From DMER64 sp964600385 (lineage in GTDB: Bacteria > Bacteroidota > Bacteroidia > Bacteroidales > UBA932), in assembly GCA_964600385.1 (NCBI GenBank), contig CAZRJC010000002.1:62001-126000 (forward strand): DNA of 64,000 nt. The letters are read 5' to 3'. Numbering within the stretch: the first letter of the stretch is position 1; every line of letters starts with the position of its first letter. The position numbers were made by a program, and so were the translations under genes. Below, in pieces: positions 1 to 7,441 of this stretch. The notes under the pieces are model-generated. The model was not told the origin of the DNA, ran no database searches, and was given only the letters and a program-made list of their open reading frames with translations.

Positions 1-315
1 CAGCAGCACATCGGCCCTGTATCTTTTCTTTGAATCCTTATTGTCTATGAGCGGATCGTTGAACGCGCCCACGTGACCGCTGGCCTCCCAAATGCGGGGA
101 TGCATGAAAATGGCCGAATCCAGACCAACAATATTATCATGCATGCGCACCATGGAATCCCACCAATACCGCTTTATGTTGTTTTTCAACTCCACGCCGT
201 TCTGTCCGTAATCGTAAACCGCACTAAGCCCGTCGTATACCTCGCTGGAAGGAAAAATAAAACCATATTCCTTGCAGTGGGCAATAATGTTCTTGAATAA
301 TTCGTCCTGTGTCAT
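1..315 (-). CDS. glyS: Glycyl-tRNA synthetase, N-terminal part (cut by window edge)
   Basis: The minus-strand reading frame starts at the ATG at 313-315 and runs off the left edge, giving about 105 residues. It begins MTQDELFKNIIAHCKEYGF and continues with VYDYGQNGVELKNNIKRYWW and HPRIWEASGHVGAFNDP, which are the class II catalytic-core sequences of the eukaryote-like, homodimeric glycyl-tRNA synthetase. The enzyme charges tRNA-Gly in the cytoplasm. The gene follows folK by 2 bases. A TAnnTTTG box at 339-346, inside the end of folK, suggests it also has its own promoter. The C-terminal anticodon-binding part is outside the window. Family assignment is confident. Confidence 0.9.
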   Translation of the reverse strand, partial: MTQDELFKNIIAHCKEYGFIFPSSEVYDGLSAVYDYGQNGVELKNNIKRYWWDSMVRMHDNIVGLDSAIFMHPRIWEASGHVGAFNDPLIDNKDSKKRYRADVLL

Positions 316-317
316 AT

Positions 318-776
318 TTATCTGGGGTAAAAATCTGTCAAAGATACGTTTTTTGGAAAAATCTCTTGTATCAAACCTGTGGCAAACGGTCTTTCCAATA
401 AACGCGGGTGTGGAATATCCAGATTTTCCGAATGATAGCAAAGCCGATCGTACAAAAGGATATCTATATCAATGGGGCGCGAGACATATTTACGGCCGGT
501 TTCTTTGTTTGTCTGACTGCAAATCCTCGTCCTTCCCAATTCTTTTTCAATGCCGAGGCAGACCACCAGCAGCGATTCGGGATCGAGCTCGGTTTCCAGG
601 CGCACCGCCTGGTTGAGAAAAGCAGGAACCGGAGTGTCAAAACCCCATGGTTTCGTTTCCCTCAGCGCCGACACGGCAAGCACCCTTCCTGCCCTTCTGA
701 GTCTTAGGAGGGCTTCCGACAGGATGGATTCCCTATCACCCAGATTACCACCCAGAAGAAGATAAGCAATATGCAT
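318..776 (-). CDS. folK: 2-amino-4-hydroxy-6-hydroxymethyldihydropteridine pyrophosphokinase
   Basis: This 152-residue protein has the normal length of HPPK. It transfers pyrophosphate from ATP to 6-hydroxymethyl-7,8-dihydropterin in folate synthesis. The N-terminus MHIAYLLLGGNLGDRE is the pterin-binding glycine loop. The signature block LGRTRI..YVSRPIDIDILLY (residues about 80-108) carries the Asp pair that binds Mg2+. LDIPHPRLLERPF follows, as in other HPPKs. The gene sits 11 bases after the sufT-like gene and 2 bases before glyS, so it is probably transcribed with the Fe-S genes upstream. The later steps thyA and folA lie about 45 kb away in this window. Confident. Confidence 0.93.
   Translation of the reverse strand: MHIAYLLLGGNLGDRESILSEALLRLRRAGRVLAVSALRETKPWGFDTPVPAFLNQAVRLETELDPESLLVVCLGIEKELGRTRICSQTNKETGRKYVSRPIDIDILLYDRLCYHSENLDIPHPRLLERPFATGLIQEIFPKNVSLTDFYPR
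339..346 (-). promoter_or_regulatory. Bacteroidetes -7 promoter box before glyS
   Basis: The minus strand reads TATCTTTG, matching TAnnTTTG. It lies 23 bases before the glyS ATG, inside the 3' end of folK. No well-spaced TTG -33 element was seen, so it may be a chance match. Confidence 0.35.
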
Positions 777-787
777 AAAATCCGGTC

Positions 788-1111
788 TTAGTACATTCCC
801 ATCAGACCCGTTTCAAGAAGGGCCTCTTCGCTCATCATGGAAGGATCCCAGGGCGGTTCAAAAGTCAATCTGACAGTTGCCGAAGAAACACCGGGAACCT
901 GGCTTGCAGCTATTCTGGCATCTTCAACCACTTCGTCTGCAATGGGACAGTTTGGGGCGGTCAGGGTCATTACCACAGTAACGGGAACACCGTCTTCTGT
1001 GGAAGGACCTGTTTCTATGCCGTACACCAAGCCCAAATCCACAATGTTTACGGGAATTTCGGGATCGAATACCTGCTTGAGTGCGCGTCTGATATTATCT
1101 TCCAGTTCCAT
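788..1111 (-). CDS. MIP18/DUF59-family Fe-S assembly protein (SufT-like)
   Basis: This is a compact 107-residue single-domain protein of the MIP18 (DUF59) family. The hallmark DPEIPVNIVDLGLVYGI is at residues 17-33. The conserved LTAPNCPIADEV contains the family's single reactive cysteine, and FEPPWDPSMMSEEA is near the C-terminus. Members act with the SUF system in maturing Fe-S proteins. The gene is 8 bases downstream of sufE and shares its strand with sufS-sufE, which supports that role. The Mrp/NBP35 ATPase encoded at 56153-57019 lacks the DUF59 domain often fused to its N-terminus, so this protein could be its separate partner; that is inference. Whether to call it SufT or a PaaD-like relative is undecided. 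Confidence 0.85.
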   Translation of the reverse strand: MELEDNIRRALKQVFDPEIPVNIVDLGLVYGIETGPSTEDGVPVTVVMTLTAPNCPIADEVVEDARIAASQVPGVSSATVRLTFEPPWDPSMMSEEALLETGLMGMY

Positions 1112-1119
1112 GTCTGTAT

Positions 1120-1539
1120 TTATTTTGCAGCGCTGGCAGCCAGTGCATACATATTTATCTGCTCTATCATGGCCAGCAAACCATTGGCTCTTGTGGGAGA
1201 AAGATGTTCCTTCAATCCTATGGCATCGAGGAATGACAAATCGGCCTCAAGAATCTCCTGTGGTGTACGACCGGAAAACACCCTGACCAGCAGCGAGACA
1301 ATACCCTTAGTAATGATGGCGTCACTGTCGGCTTTGAAAACAAGTCTTCCGTTCTCAAATTTTGCATCCAGCCACACTCTTGACTGACAACCCTTTATCA
1401 GATTTTTCTCTTGTTTTCCATGTTCTCCTATGGGTTCCAGACCTTTTCCCAATTCAATCAGGTATTCATATTTTTCCATCCAGTCCGGGAACATCGAAAA
1501 TTCTTCTATGATGATGTCTTGTGTTTCTTTAATTGTCAT
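1120..1539 (-). CDS. sufE: SufE, cysteine desulfuration sulfur acceptor
   Basis: This 139-residue protein matches SufE in length and sequence. It accepts persulfide sulfur from SufS and passes it to the Fe-S scaffold. The acceptor cysteine is in LIKGCQSRVWLDA (about residue 51). The SGRTPQEIL and LSPTRANGL stretches towards the C-terminus are typical. It lies 20 bases downstream of sufS. A TACTTTTG box at 1544-1551 sits only 4 bases before the ATG, so an internal promoter may produce a leaderless sufE transcript. sufB, sufC and sufD are not in the window. Confident. Confidence 0.94.
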   Translation of the reverse strand: MTIKETQDIIIEEFSMFPDWMEKYEYLIELGKGLEPIGEHGKQEKNLIKGCQSRVWLDAKFENGRLVFKADSDAIITKGIVSLLVRVFSGRTPQEILEADLSFLDAIGLKEHLSPTRANGLLAMIEQINMYALAASAAK

Positions 1540-1543
1540 GGGG

Positions 1544-1551
1544 CAAAAGTA
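1544..1551 (-). promoter_or_regulatory. -7 promoter box directly before sufE
   Basis: The minus strand reads TACTTTTG, then CCCC, then the sufE ATG. A gap of 4 bases puts the expected transcription start at or next to the start codon. It lies in the 20-base sufS-sufE spacer. Confidence 0.45.
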
Positions 1552-1559
1552 TTAAAATA

Positions 1560-2807
1560 TCACCGGAGCATTGCAACCGCTTTCTCCAGGCATGTTGCAA
1601 AATAATCAAGTTCCTCCGGTGTATTGTATACACCAAAAGAAATCCTCAGCAGGGCTGTCTGTCCCAACCGCTCAAGAAGAGGCTCGGCGCATAACTGCCC
1701 GGAACGTACGGCTATACCCATCTTGTCCAGTAACAGCGCCATATCGTTGGGATGTGCTCCTTCCACTGAAAAAGAAAACAGGGGAATCTTTTCCCATGAA
1801 AGCCCGTAATAGGTACCGGCATTCCCATATATCGTAAGCCCTTCTATTTTGCCAAGTCTTTTTATCGTTTCTCTAACCAGCGTTTCTTCATGCGCTCTGA
1901 GCCATGATTCATCTACCGAGTCCATGAATTCAACGGCAGCTCCCAGGGCGGCGGCTCCAATGTAATTGGCTGTACCTGCCTCGAACTTCATGGGAAGGGG
2001 GGCATATGTCGTTCCCTTTGACAGCGAGACCGATGCAATCATATCGCCTCCGCCCTGCCAGGGTCCCATTTCCTCTAAAAACTTTTCTTTTCCGTAAAGC
2101 ACGCCTGTTCCTGTGGGGCCATACATTTTATGGCCTGAAAAAACATAAAAATCGGCATCGAGATCCTGTACGTCCACCCGTCTGTGAACAATCCCCTGCG
2201 CCCCGTCAACCATAACGGGGACCTGGTAATGATGCGCAATGCGAATGATATCCCGTATGGGATTGACCAACCCCAGCACATTGGATACATGCGCAATGGC
2301 CAGCAGTTTGGGAGCCGGACCGGGTTTGTCCAGAATGGCTTCCAGTTTTTTGGGATCCAGCGCACCCGAATCGTCCATATTCCAGACTTCAAGCAGGGCG
2401 CCTGTACGTTCACACAACATTTGCCAGGGAACGATATTGGAATGATGTTCCTGTGTCGTGACCACTATCCGGTCTCCTTTCCTGATGTATCGCTGACCAA
2501 AAGAATACGCAAGTAAATTCACCGAGGCGGTGGTACCGCTGGTAAAAATAATCTCGTGTTCATGAGCGGCATTTATATACTTTTTAATTGTCCCCCGGGC
2601 TTGTTCGTAGCGTTGGGTGCATTGGGCGCTCAGGAAGTGTACTGCCCTGTGTATATTACCGTTAACACCACGATTCATTTCATCCAGCAAGGCGATAACC
2701 TTCTCCGGTTTTTGAGTTGTGGCGGCATTGTCCAGGTAAACCAGCGGTTTCCCGTATACTTTCTGTTCCAGGGCCGGGAAAGCTGCCCTGATATCCGGTT
2801 CATTCAT
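1560..2807 (-). CDS. sufS: Cysteine desulfurase SufS
   Basis: This is a 415-residue PLP-dependent enzyme of the SufS/CsdA class, which takes sulfur from L-cysteine for Fe-S assembly. The early YLDNAATTQKP is the family's N-terminal signature. The PLP-binding lysine is in FSGHKMYGPTGTGVLYG. The persulfide-forming cysteine is in VRSGQLCAEPL near the C-terminus. VDGAQGIVHRRVDVQ holds the cofactor-contacting Asp. The start at 2807 is supported by a promoter box 4 bases upstream. The gene heads a minus-strand run sufS-sufE-sufT-like-folK-glyS and is divergent from ruvA. Confident. Confidence 0.95.
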   Translation of the reverse strand: MNEPDIRAAFPALEQKVYGKPLVYLDNAATTQKPEKVIALLDEMNRGVNGNIHRAVHFLSAQCTQRYEQARGTIKKYINAAHEHEIIFTSGTTASVNLLAYSFGQRYIRKGDRIVVTTQEHHSNIVPWQMLCERTGALLEVWNMDDSGALDPKKLEAILDKPGPAPKLLAIAHVSNVLGLVNPIRDIIRIAHHYQVPVMVDGAQGIVHRRVDVQDLDADFYVFSGHKMYGPTGTGVLYGKEKFLEEMGPWQGGGDMIASVSLSKGTTYAPLPMKFEAGTANYIGAAALGAAVEFMDSVDESWLRAHEETLVRETIKRLGKIEGLTIYGNAGTYYGLSWEKIPLFSFSVEGAHPNDMALLLDKMGIAVRSGQLCAEPLLERLGQTALLRISFGVYNTPEELDYFATCLEKAVAMLR

Positions 2808-2811
2808 GTTC

Positions 2812-2819
2812 CAAAGATA
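2812..2819 (-). promoter_or_regulatory. -7 promoter box directly before sufS
   Basis: The minus strand reads TATCTTTG, followed by GAAC and the sufS ATG. The gap is 4 bases, which suggests a leaderless mRNA. It lies back-to-back with the ruvA box at 2841-2848, with 21 bases between the two. Confidence 0.5.
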
Positions 2820-2840
2820 GAAAAATCATTCTGAATGGTG

Positions 2841-2848
2841 TATCTTTG
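2841..2848 (+). promoter_or_regulatory. -7 promoter box of ruvA
   Basis: TATCTTTG on the plus strand, 22 bases before the ruvA ATG at 2871. It rules out the in-frame start at 2835, which would lie upstream of the transcription start. Confidence 0.5.
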
Positions 2849-2870
2849 CGTCTCATTGAAAGCAACTGAC

Positions 2871-3461
2871 ATGTACGAATACATTACAGGAACCCTGACG
2901 GCCGTTAATCCAACCCAGGCGGTGATTGAAACAGGAGGCATTGGCTATGATATCCTTATTTCGTTACAAACCTACTCTCTCATCCATGAGCAGAAAGAAG
3001 TAAAATTGTGGATTCACCTTCTCGTGAGGGAAGATGCCCAGTTACTCTACGGTTTCGCTACCCGCGACGAACGTGAAATATTCCGCCGGCTGATAAGTGT
3101 CTCGGGAGTCGGTCCCAATACGGCACGAATGATTCTCTCGGCCATGAGCAATAAAGAGATCCGTAACGCACTCATGACAGGTGACGTTGCCAGAATAAAA
3201 AGCATTAAAGGAATCGGCACCAAAACCGCCGAACGCATGATTATTGAGCTAAAAGACAAAATGGTTAAACTGGGCCTGGAACCGGGCGATGAACCCGAAC
3301 CTGTTTTCACTTTGTCCGACACCGTGGCCGAAGCGTCTTCTGCCTTGCAACTTCTTGGTTTTGCGAAGCCTAATGTGGAAAAAGTATTGACCCGCCTCCA
3401 TAAAGAGGACCCGTCCGGTTCACTTGAAGACCTCATCAAACGTGCCCTCAAGCTCTTGTAG
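2871..3461 (+). CDS. ruvA: Holliday junction branch migration protein RuvA
   Basis: RuvA binds four-way DNA junctions and loads the RuvB motor. The ATG at 2871 (MYEYITGTLTAVNPTQAVIE) gives 196 residues, the usual length, and lies downstream of a -7 box. The reading frame is open to 2835, but that start would be in the promoter. Domain I is the N-terminal OB-fold. Domain II carries the helix-hairpin-helix motifs VSGVGPNTARMILSAM and IKGIGTKTAERMIIELKD. The C-terminal three-helix domain that touches RuvB includes SSALQLLGF. ruvB is in the same window at 24456 but not adjacent. Confident. Confidence 0.96.
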   Translation: MYEYITGTLTAVNPTQAVIETGGIGYDILISLQTYSLIHEQKEVKLWIHLLVREDAQLLYGFATRDEREIFRRLISVSGVGPNTARMILSAMSNKEIRNALMTGDVARIKSIKGIGTKTAERMIIELKDKMVKLGLEPGDEPEPVFTLSDTVAEASSALQLLGFAKPNVEKVLTRLHKEDPSGSLEDLIKRALKLL

Positions 3462-3484
3462 ACTGCTATTATTGGCTATATTTG
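3456..3484 (+). promoter_or_regulatory. Promoter of gcvH (TTG, 18-base spacer, TATATTTG)
   Basis: TTG at 3456-3458, then 18 bases, then TATATTTG at 3477-3484. This resembles the Bacteroidetes housekeeping promoter in both elements. It starts inside the last codons of ruvA, and the gcvH ATG is 31 bases downstream. Confidence 0.55.
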
Positions 3485-3515
3485 CCAGGAAAATCAAACC
3501 AAATTTTACTTAGAT

Positions 3516-3893
3516 ATGAATATTCCGGGAAACCTTAAGTACACCAAAGATCACGAATGGGTGAGAATTGAAGGTGAAATGGCCGTTATCGGCATTACTG
3601 ATTTTGCACAAAGCCAATTGGGAGATATCGTTTTTATTGATATCCAGACAGTAGGCGAAACACTTGAGAAAGAAGAAGTATTCGGCGCCATTGAGGCCGT
3701 CAAGACCGTTGCCGATGCTTTCATGCCCTTATCCGGTACTGTAGAAACCATGAACGAGGCATTGGAATCTGCCCCTGAAATGGTAAATCAGGATCCTTAC
3801 GGAGAAGGTTGGATGATCAGGATTAAAATCAGCGATCCCAATCAGATTGCCGAACTCCTCACTGCCGAGGCATATGCCCAGCTTATTGCGTAG
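3516..3893 (+). CDS. gcvH: Glycine cleavage system H protein
   Basis: This 125-residue protein is the lipoyl carrier that shuttles the aminomethyl group between the P, T and L proteins of glycine cleavage. The opening KYTKDHEWVRIEGEMAVIGI is diagnostic. The lipoylated lysine lies in FGAIEAVKTVADAFMP (about residue 63). PYGEGWMIRIKI ends the beta-sandwich. The gene has its own promoter and is followed 5 bases later by the aldolase gene. That aldolase also releases glycine, so the pairing may reflect linked glycine and one-carbon metabolism; this link is inference. The gcvP and gcvT genes are not in the window. Confidence 0.95.
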   Translation: MNIPGNLKYTKDHEWVRIEGEMAVIGITDFAQSQLGDIVFIDIQTVGETLEKEEVFGAIEAVKTVADAFMPLSGTVETMNEALESAPEMVNQDPYGEGWMIRIKISDPNQIAELLTAEAYAQLIA

Positions 3894-3898
3894 ATACA

Positions 3899-4924
3899 AT
3901 GCGTATCAGTTTTGGCAGCGACAATCATTCAGGGATACATCCGGCTATAATTCAGGCCATTGAAGAAGCTAACACTGCTTATCAGCCGTCTTACGGTGAA
4001 GATGAATACTCAGCCGCTGCCCTGAAAGAATTCCAACGTATTTTCGGATCCGGTATCCGAGTCTTTTTCGCCTTTAACGGCACAGGAGCGAATGTCCTGT
4101 GCCTGAAGGCGCTGACACAATCGCATCATGCGATCATATGTGCGTCCACAGCACATATCAATACCGACGAATGCGGTGCCCCGGAGCGTTTTACAGGATG
4201 CAAACTCATTGACATCCCTACCACAGACGGGAAATTACGTCCAGCGGATATTATTCCCACGCTACACGGTTTTGGGTTCCAGCATCACTCGCAGCCAAAG
4301 GTGATTTCCATATCCCAGGTCACCGAACTCGGCACGGTATATACTTTTGAAGAGATTAAAGCGCTTGCAGATCTGGCACATGCCCATGACATGTTCCTGC
4401 ACATGGACGGGTCCAGACTGGCCAACGCAGTGGCAGCGCTTAATGCCGATCCTGCAGATCTTACCGTCAGGGCCGGCGTTGATGCATTATCCTTTGGAGG
4501 GACAAAGAACGGAATGCTCATGGGCGAGGCGGTTATTTTCTTCACACCCGCTCCGGCACTTGATTTTATGTATACCAGAAAACAGTCCATGCAGCTTTTC
4601 TCCAAAAGCCGTTTTATTGCCGCTCAATACCTTGCCTATTTCAAAAACGGGCTCTGGCTGAAGAATGCAGCACATGCAAATGAAATGGCACGGTATCTTG
4701 CGGAGCAGCTCGCGGGGGTACCCCGGCTTCAAATCACACAAAAAGTGGAAAGCAATGCCGTGTTTGCTATTATCCCCAAAGATTGCTGCCAAAAGATGCT
4801 TGATAAACATTTTTTCTATATTTGGGATGAATCTACCAGAGAAGTACGGTGGATGTGCTCCTTCAATACAGAAAAAACCTTTATTGATGAATTTGTTAAT
4901 GATCTAAAAAACATTCTCTTATGA
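3899..4924 (+). CDS. ltaE: Low-specificity threonine aldolase
   Basis: This 341-residue protein is a fold-type I PLP enzyme of the threonine aldolase/beta-eliminating lyase family. It cleaves L-threonine or allo-threonine to glycine and acetaldehyde. The N-terminus has FGSDNHSGIHPAI. The substrate and cofactor region reads FLHMDGSRLANAV, and the PLP lysine is in ALSFGGTKNGMLMGEA. It follows gcvH by 5 bases and overlaps the acyl-CoA ligase start by 4 bases (ATGA type), so the genes are co-transcribed. A role in glycine supply for the glycine cleavage system is plausible. Relatives can act on other beta-hydroxy amino acids, so the exact substrate is not certain. Confidence 0.88.
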   Translation: MRISFGSDNHSGIHPAIIQAIEEANTAYQPSYGEDEYSAAALKEFQRIFGSGIRVFFAFNGTGANVLCLKALTQSHHAIICASTAHINTDECGAPERFTGCKLIDIPTTDGKLRPADIIPTLHGFGFQHHSQPKVISISQVTELGTVYTFEEIKALADLAHAHDMFLHMDGSRLANAVAALNADPADLTVRAGVDALSFGGTKNGMLMGEAVIFFTPAPALDFMYTRKQSMQLFSKSRFIAAQYLAYFKNGLWLKNAAHANEMARYLAEQLAGVPRLQITQKVESNAVFAIIPKDCCQKMLDKHFFYIWDESTREVRWMCSFNTEKTFIDEFVNDLKNILL

Positions 4925-6702
4925 AAGAAGAAGTAAAAGTGACCCGTTTATTCGATATTTTGGAGCGTCTGCAGAAGATGTATCCGAAAGACGATATTCT
5001 GGCAGGAAAAGTCAACGGACAATGGAGAACATACAGTTGTGACGAATACGCAAAGATATCCCATTTGTTGGCATACGGTTTTCTTGAACTGGGCCTGAAA
5101 GAAGAAGATAAAGTTATCACTGTCATGAATAACCGGCCCGAATGGAATTTCATTGACATGGGCACATCAATGGCCAGGATTGTACATGTACCGGTTTATA
5201 CCACCCTGAGCGAAGCGGATTACCTTCACATTATTCCTCATTCAGATGCTAAAGTCATTATCATTGGGACGGCAATTCTTTATAAGCATTTGGAACCCAT
5301 TATAGCCAAACTGGAAAATCCTCCTATGATCATTACGGTAGATAAGGTAGATAACGTTAAAAATCTGGATGACATCCGCAAACTGGGAGAAGAAAACAAA
5401 TCAAAATGGGAACCGGTTGTAGCTTATAACAAAGAAAACATTACCCCCGAAACCTTGCTTACAATCATCTACACATCCGGGACTACCGGCACACCCAAAG
5501 GAGTAATGCATTCGCACCGGAGCATTGTTTTCAACTTTCTGGGACATGCTGCATGGCAGGTAAAAGATTCTTCGCACCGTTACCTGAGTTTCCTTCCTTT
5601 ATGTCATATATACGAACGTACCATGAATTATGAGTTTCAGACTCTGGGCATAAGTATATATTATGCAGAAAACATGGGAACCATAGCCCGTGACCTGAAG
5701 GATATCCAGGCAGACGGTTTCTGCGCTGTGCCACGTGTCATTGAAATGATGTACAAAAAACTTGAAGATGCCGGTAAGAGCCTTAAAGGCATAAAGAGAA
5801 TTATCTACCGGTGGGCCTGGGATTTTGGAAATACATTTGATTATGAGCGGCTTACCCCCATGCGTGTTTTATTGAACAAAATTTTTGACAAACTCGTGTA
5901 CAGTAAGTGGCGTCAAAATCTGGGCGGGCACGAAATGCTCCTGGTTACGGGAGGTTCTTCAATACGTGCCTGTGTTATCCGTCTTTTTTCAGCTGCCAAA
6001 ATGTACATTTATGAAGGATACGGTCTCACCGAGACGGCCCCGGTTATTGCCGTTAACAATCCCAAGGAACAGATTCGCAAGATAGGAACTGTAGGTAAAG
6101 TAATGACAGGCACTGAACTCATGTTCGCACCCGATGGAGAAATCCTTACGCGCGGCCCTCATCTGATGATGGGATATTACAAAGATCCGGAAGCCACCAA
6201 ACAGGTTATTGACAGTGAAGGGTGGTTCCACACAGGCGATGTGGGCGAAATGGTCAATGATATCTATCTTAAGATCACCGACCGGAAGAAAGAAATCTTC
6301 AAATTGTCAAACGGGAAATACGTTGCCCCCCAAATGGTCGAAAATAAACTGAACGAATCGACCTATATTGAAAGCTCCTTTGTCGTGGGAAGCAACCAGA
6401 AAGTGGCCGCAGCCATTATCATTCCCAATGCGGTTCAGGTACAAGCCTGGGCTGCCCACCAGAAGATGGTTTTTCAGGACCTTGACAATCTTTATAAGAC
6501 TAAAGAAGTCAACACGCTTATTCATAAAGAAATAGAAAAGGTTAACAAAAACCTGGCCCCCCACGAACAAATCAAGTTTTTCCGTATCGTAAATGACGAG
6601 TGGAGCACCGCAAACGAGTTGCTTTCACAAACCCTTAAATTGCGTAGAAATCAACTTAATAAGCATTACGAAAAATTGATTGCCGATATCTACGAAGGAT
6701 GA
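4921..6702 (+). CDS. Long-chain acyl-CoA synthetase (AMP-forming)
   Basis: This 593-residue member of the ANL adenylate-forming family activates a fatty acid as acyl-AMP and then acyl-CoA. The P-loop-like motif TIIYTSGTTGTPKGVMHSH is at about residues 181-199. The A5 motif is YEGYGLTETAPV and the A7 motif is GWFHTGDVGEM, followed by ITDRKKEIFKLSNGKYVAP (A8). These motifs are intact. The family is common in Bacteroidales and is usually annotated as FadD-like. The gene is coupled by 4-base overlaps to the aldolase before it and the GNAT protein after it. Chain-length preference cannot be read from the sequence. Confidence 0.9.
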   Translation: MKEEVKVTRLFDILERLQKMYPKDDILAGKVNGQWRTYSCDEYAKISHLLAYGFLELGLKEEDKVITVMNNRPEWNFIDMGTSMARIVHVPVYTTLSEADYLHIIPHSDAKVIIIGTAILYKHLEPIIAKLENPPMIITVDKVDNVKNLDDIRKLGEENKSKWEPVVAYNKENITPETLLTIIYTSGTTGTPKGVMHSHRSIVFNFLGHAAWQVKDSSHRYLSFLPLCHIYERTMNYEFQTLGISIYYAENMGTIARDLKDIQADGFCAVPRVIEMMYKKLEDAGKSLKGIKRIIYRWAWDFGNTFDYERLTPMRVLLNKIFDKLVYSKWRQNLGGHEMLLVTGGSSIRACVIRLFSAAKMYIYEGYGLTETAPVIAVNNPKEQIRKIGTVGKVMTGTELMFAPDGEILTRGPHLMMGYYKDPEATKQVIDSEGWFHTGDVGEMVNDIYLKITDRKKEIFKLSNGKYVAPQMVENKLNESTYIESSFVVGSNQKVAAAIIIPNAVQVQAWAAHQKMVFQDLDNLYKTKEVNTLIHKEIEKVNKNLAPHEQIKFFRIVNDEWSTANELLSQTLKLRRNQLNKHYEKLIADIYEG

Positions 6703-7433
6703 TACGGCAAGCATCATATGCAGATAAAGCAGCGCTCCGGGACATTTGGGGTGCTGCTTTTCATGAAGACACATCATATACCGCATTCATTATTGACCAC
6801 TGCCTTAAGCTGGGGACCGTTTACTGGCATCCCCGGGGACTGGCCTGCCTGACCCTTTTTCCCGTCCTGTTGTTTTGCGGCGAACGGGGAAAATACATGG
6901 AAGGCAGGTACGTGTATGGGGTGGCCACCCATCCTTCCACGCAAAGAAAAGGATACAGTTCCCTTTTACTTGAGCACGTTTCGGATCTTTTCCCTTTTTT
7001 ACTGCTTTTCCCCGCCTCAGACGCATTATCCGCTTTCTATAAGGCTCGCGGGTTCGGCCAGACAGTAAATGTACCTGAGCCAATATTGTCTGTACAGAAA
7101 TCCACTCCGCCTGAAGACATTGTTTTCCCGGGGGTGGCAGATCCGGACAGGTATAAATTTTACCTTGAATCTGCAGCTGTTTTCGGAAATGCTTTTGTCT
7201 GGCCTGAAGAAATGTTCTCCTTTGCCTGTGAAGAATGTCTCTTCAGGGATGGATCCATTGGTCCGGACAGATTATCATATCCACATCAGACAGGCCGGGA
7301 AGAAAAACTGTTTATCTCCTCTCCCGGAACTCTGAACAAGAATTGTAACAAAGGCCTTGTAAGGTTCAGTGAAAAAAAAGACGCCCGGAAATACATTCCG
7401 GACGCCAGTTTTTTTGCTTTACCTCTGGACTAA
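6699..7433 (+). CDS. GNAT-family N-acetyltransferase
   Basis: This 244-residue protein carries one GNAT domain in its first half. The acetyl-CoA-binding motif A reads VYGVATHPSTQRKGYSSLLLEHV, with the R/Q-x-x-G-x-S/A loop at QRKGYSS. FYKARGF further on matches the motif B region. The C-terminal third is less conserved and has some resemblance in layout to Eis-like proteins with a second domain. The substrate is unknown. The start codon overlaps the stop of the acyl-CoA ligase (ATGA). The last codons contain an intrinsic terminator (see 7372-7415), so the mRNA is cut close to the stop codon. Confidence 0.75.
   Translation: MIRQASYADKAALRDIWGAAFHEDTSYTAFIIDHCLKLGTVYWHPRGLACLTLFPVLLFCGERGKYMEGRYVYGVATHPSTQRKGYSSLLLEHVSDLFPFLLLFPASDALSAFYKARGFGQTVNVPEPILSVQKSTPPEDIVFPGVADPDRYKFYLESAAVFGNAFVWPEEMFSFACEECLFRDGSIGPDRLSYPHQTGREEKLFISSPGTLNKNCNKGLVRFSEKKDARKYIPDASFFALPLD
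7372..7415. terminator. Bidirectional intrinsic terminator inside the GNAT gene end
   Basis: An A run (7372-7379) is followed by a hairpin with core CCGGAA (7385-7390), a 5-base loop and TTCCGG (7396-7401). The outer stem pairs partly (G7380, C7382, G7383 with C7406, G7404, C7403). A T run follows at 7409-7415. The layout can end transcription of the plus-strand GNAT operon and the minus-strand receptor gene. It lies wholly within coding sequence, 16 bases before the GNAT stop codon. Confidence 0.75.
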
Positions 7434-7441
7434 CTGTTTCT

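Noticed and set aside
69..74. CACGTG core resembling half of a parS site in glyS
   Set aside because: The flanks do not form the longer palindrome; a six-base match is common.
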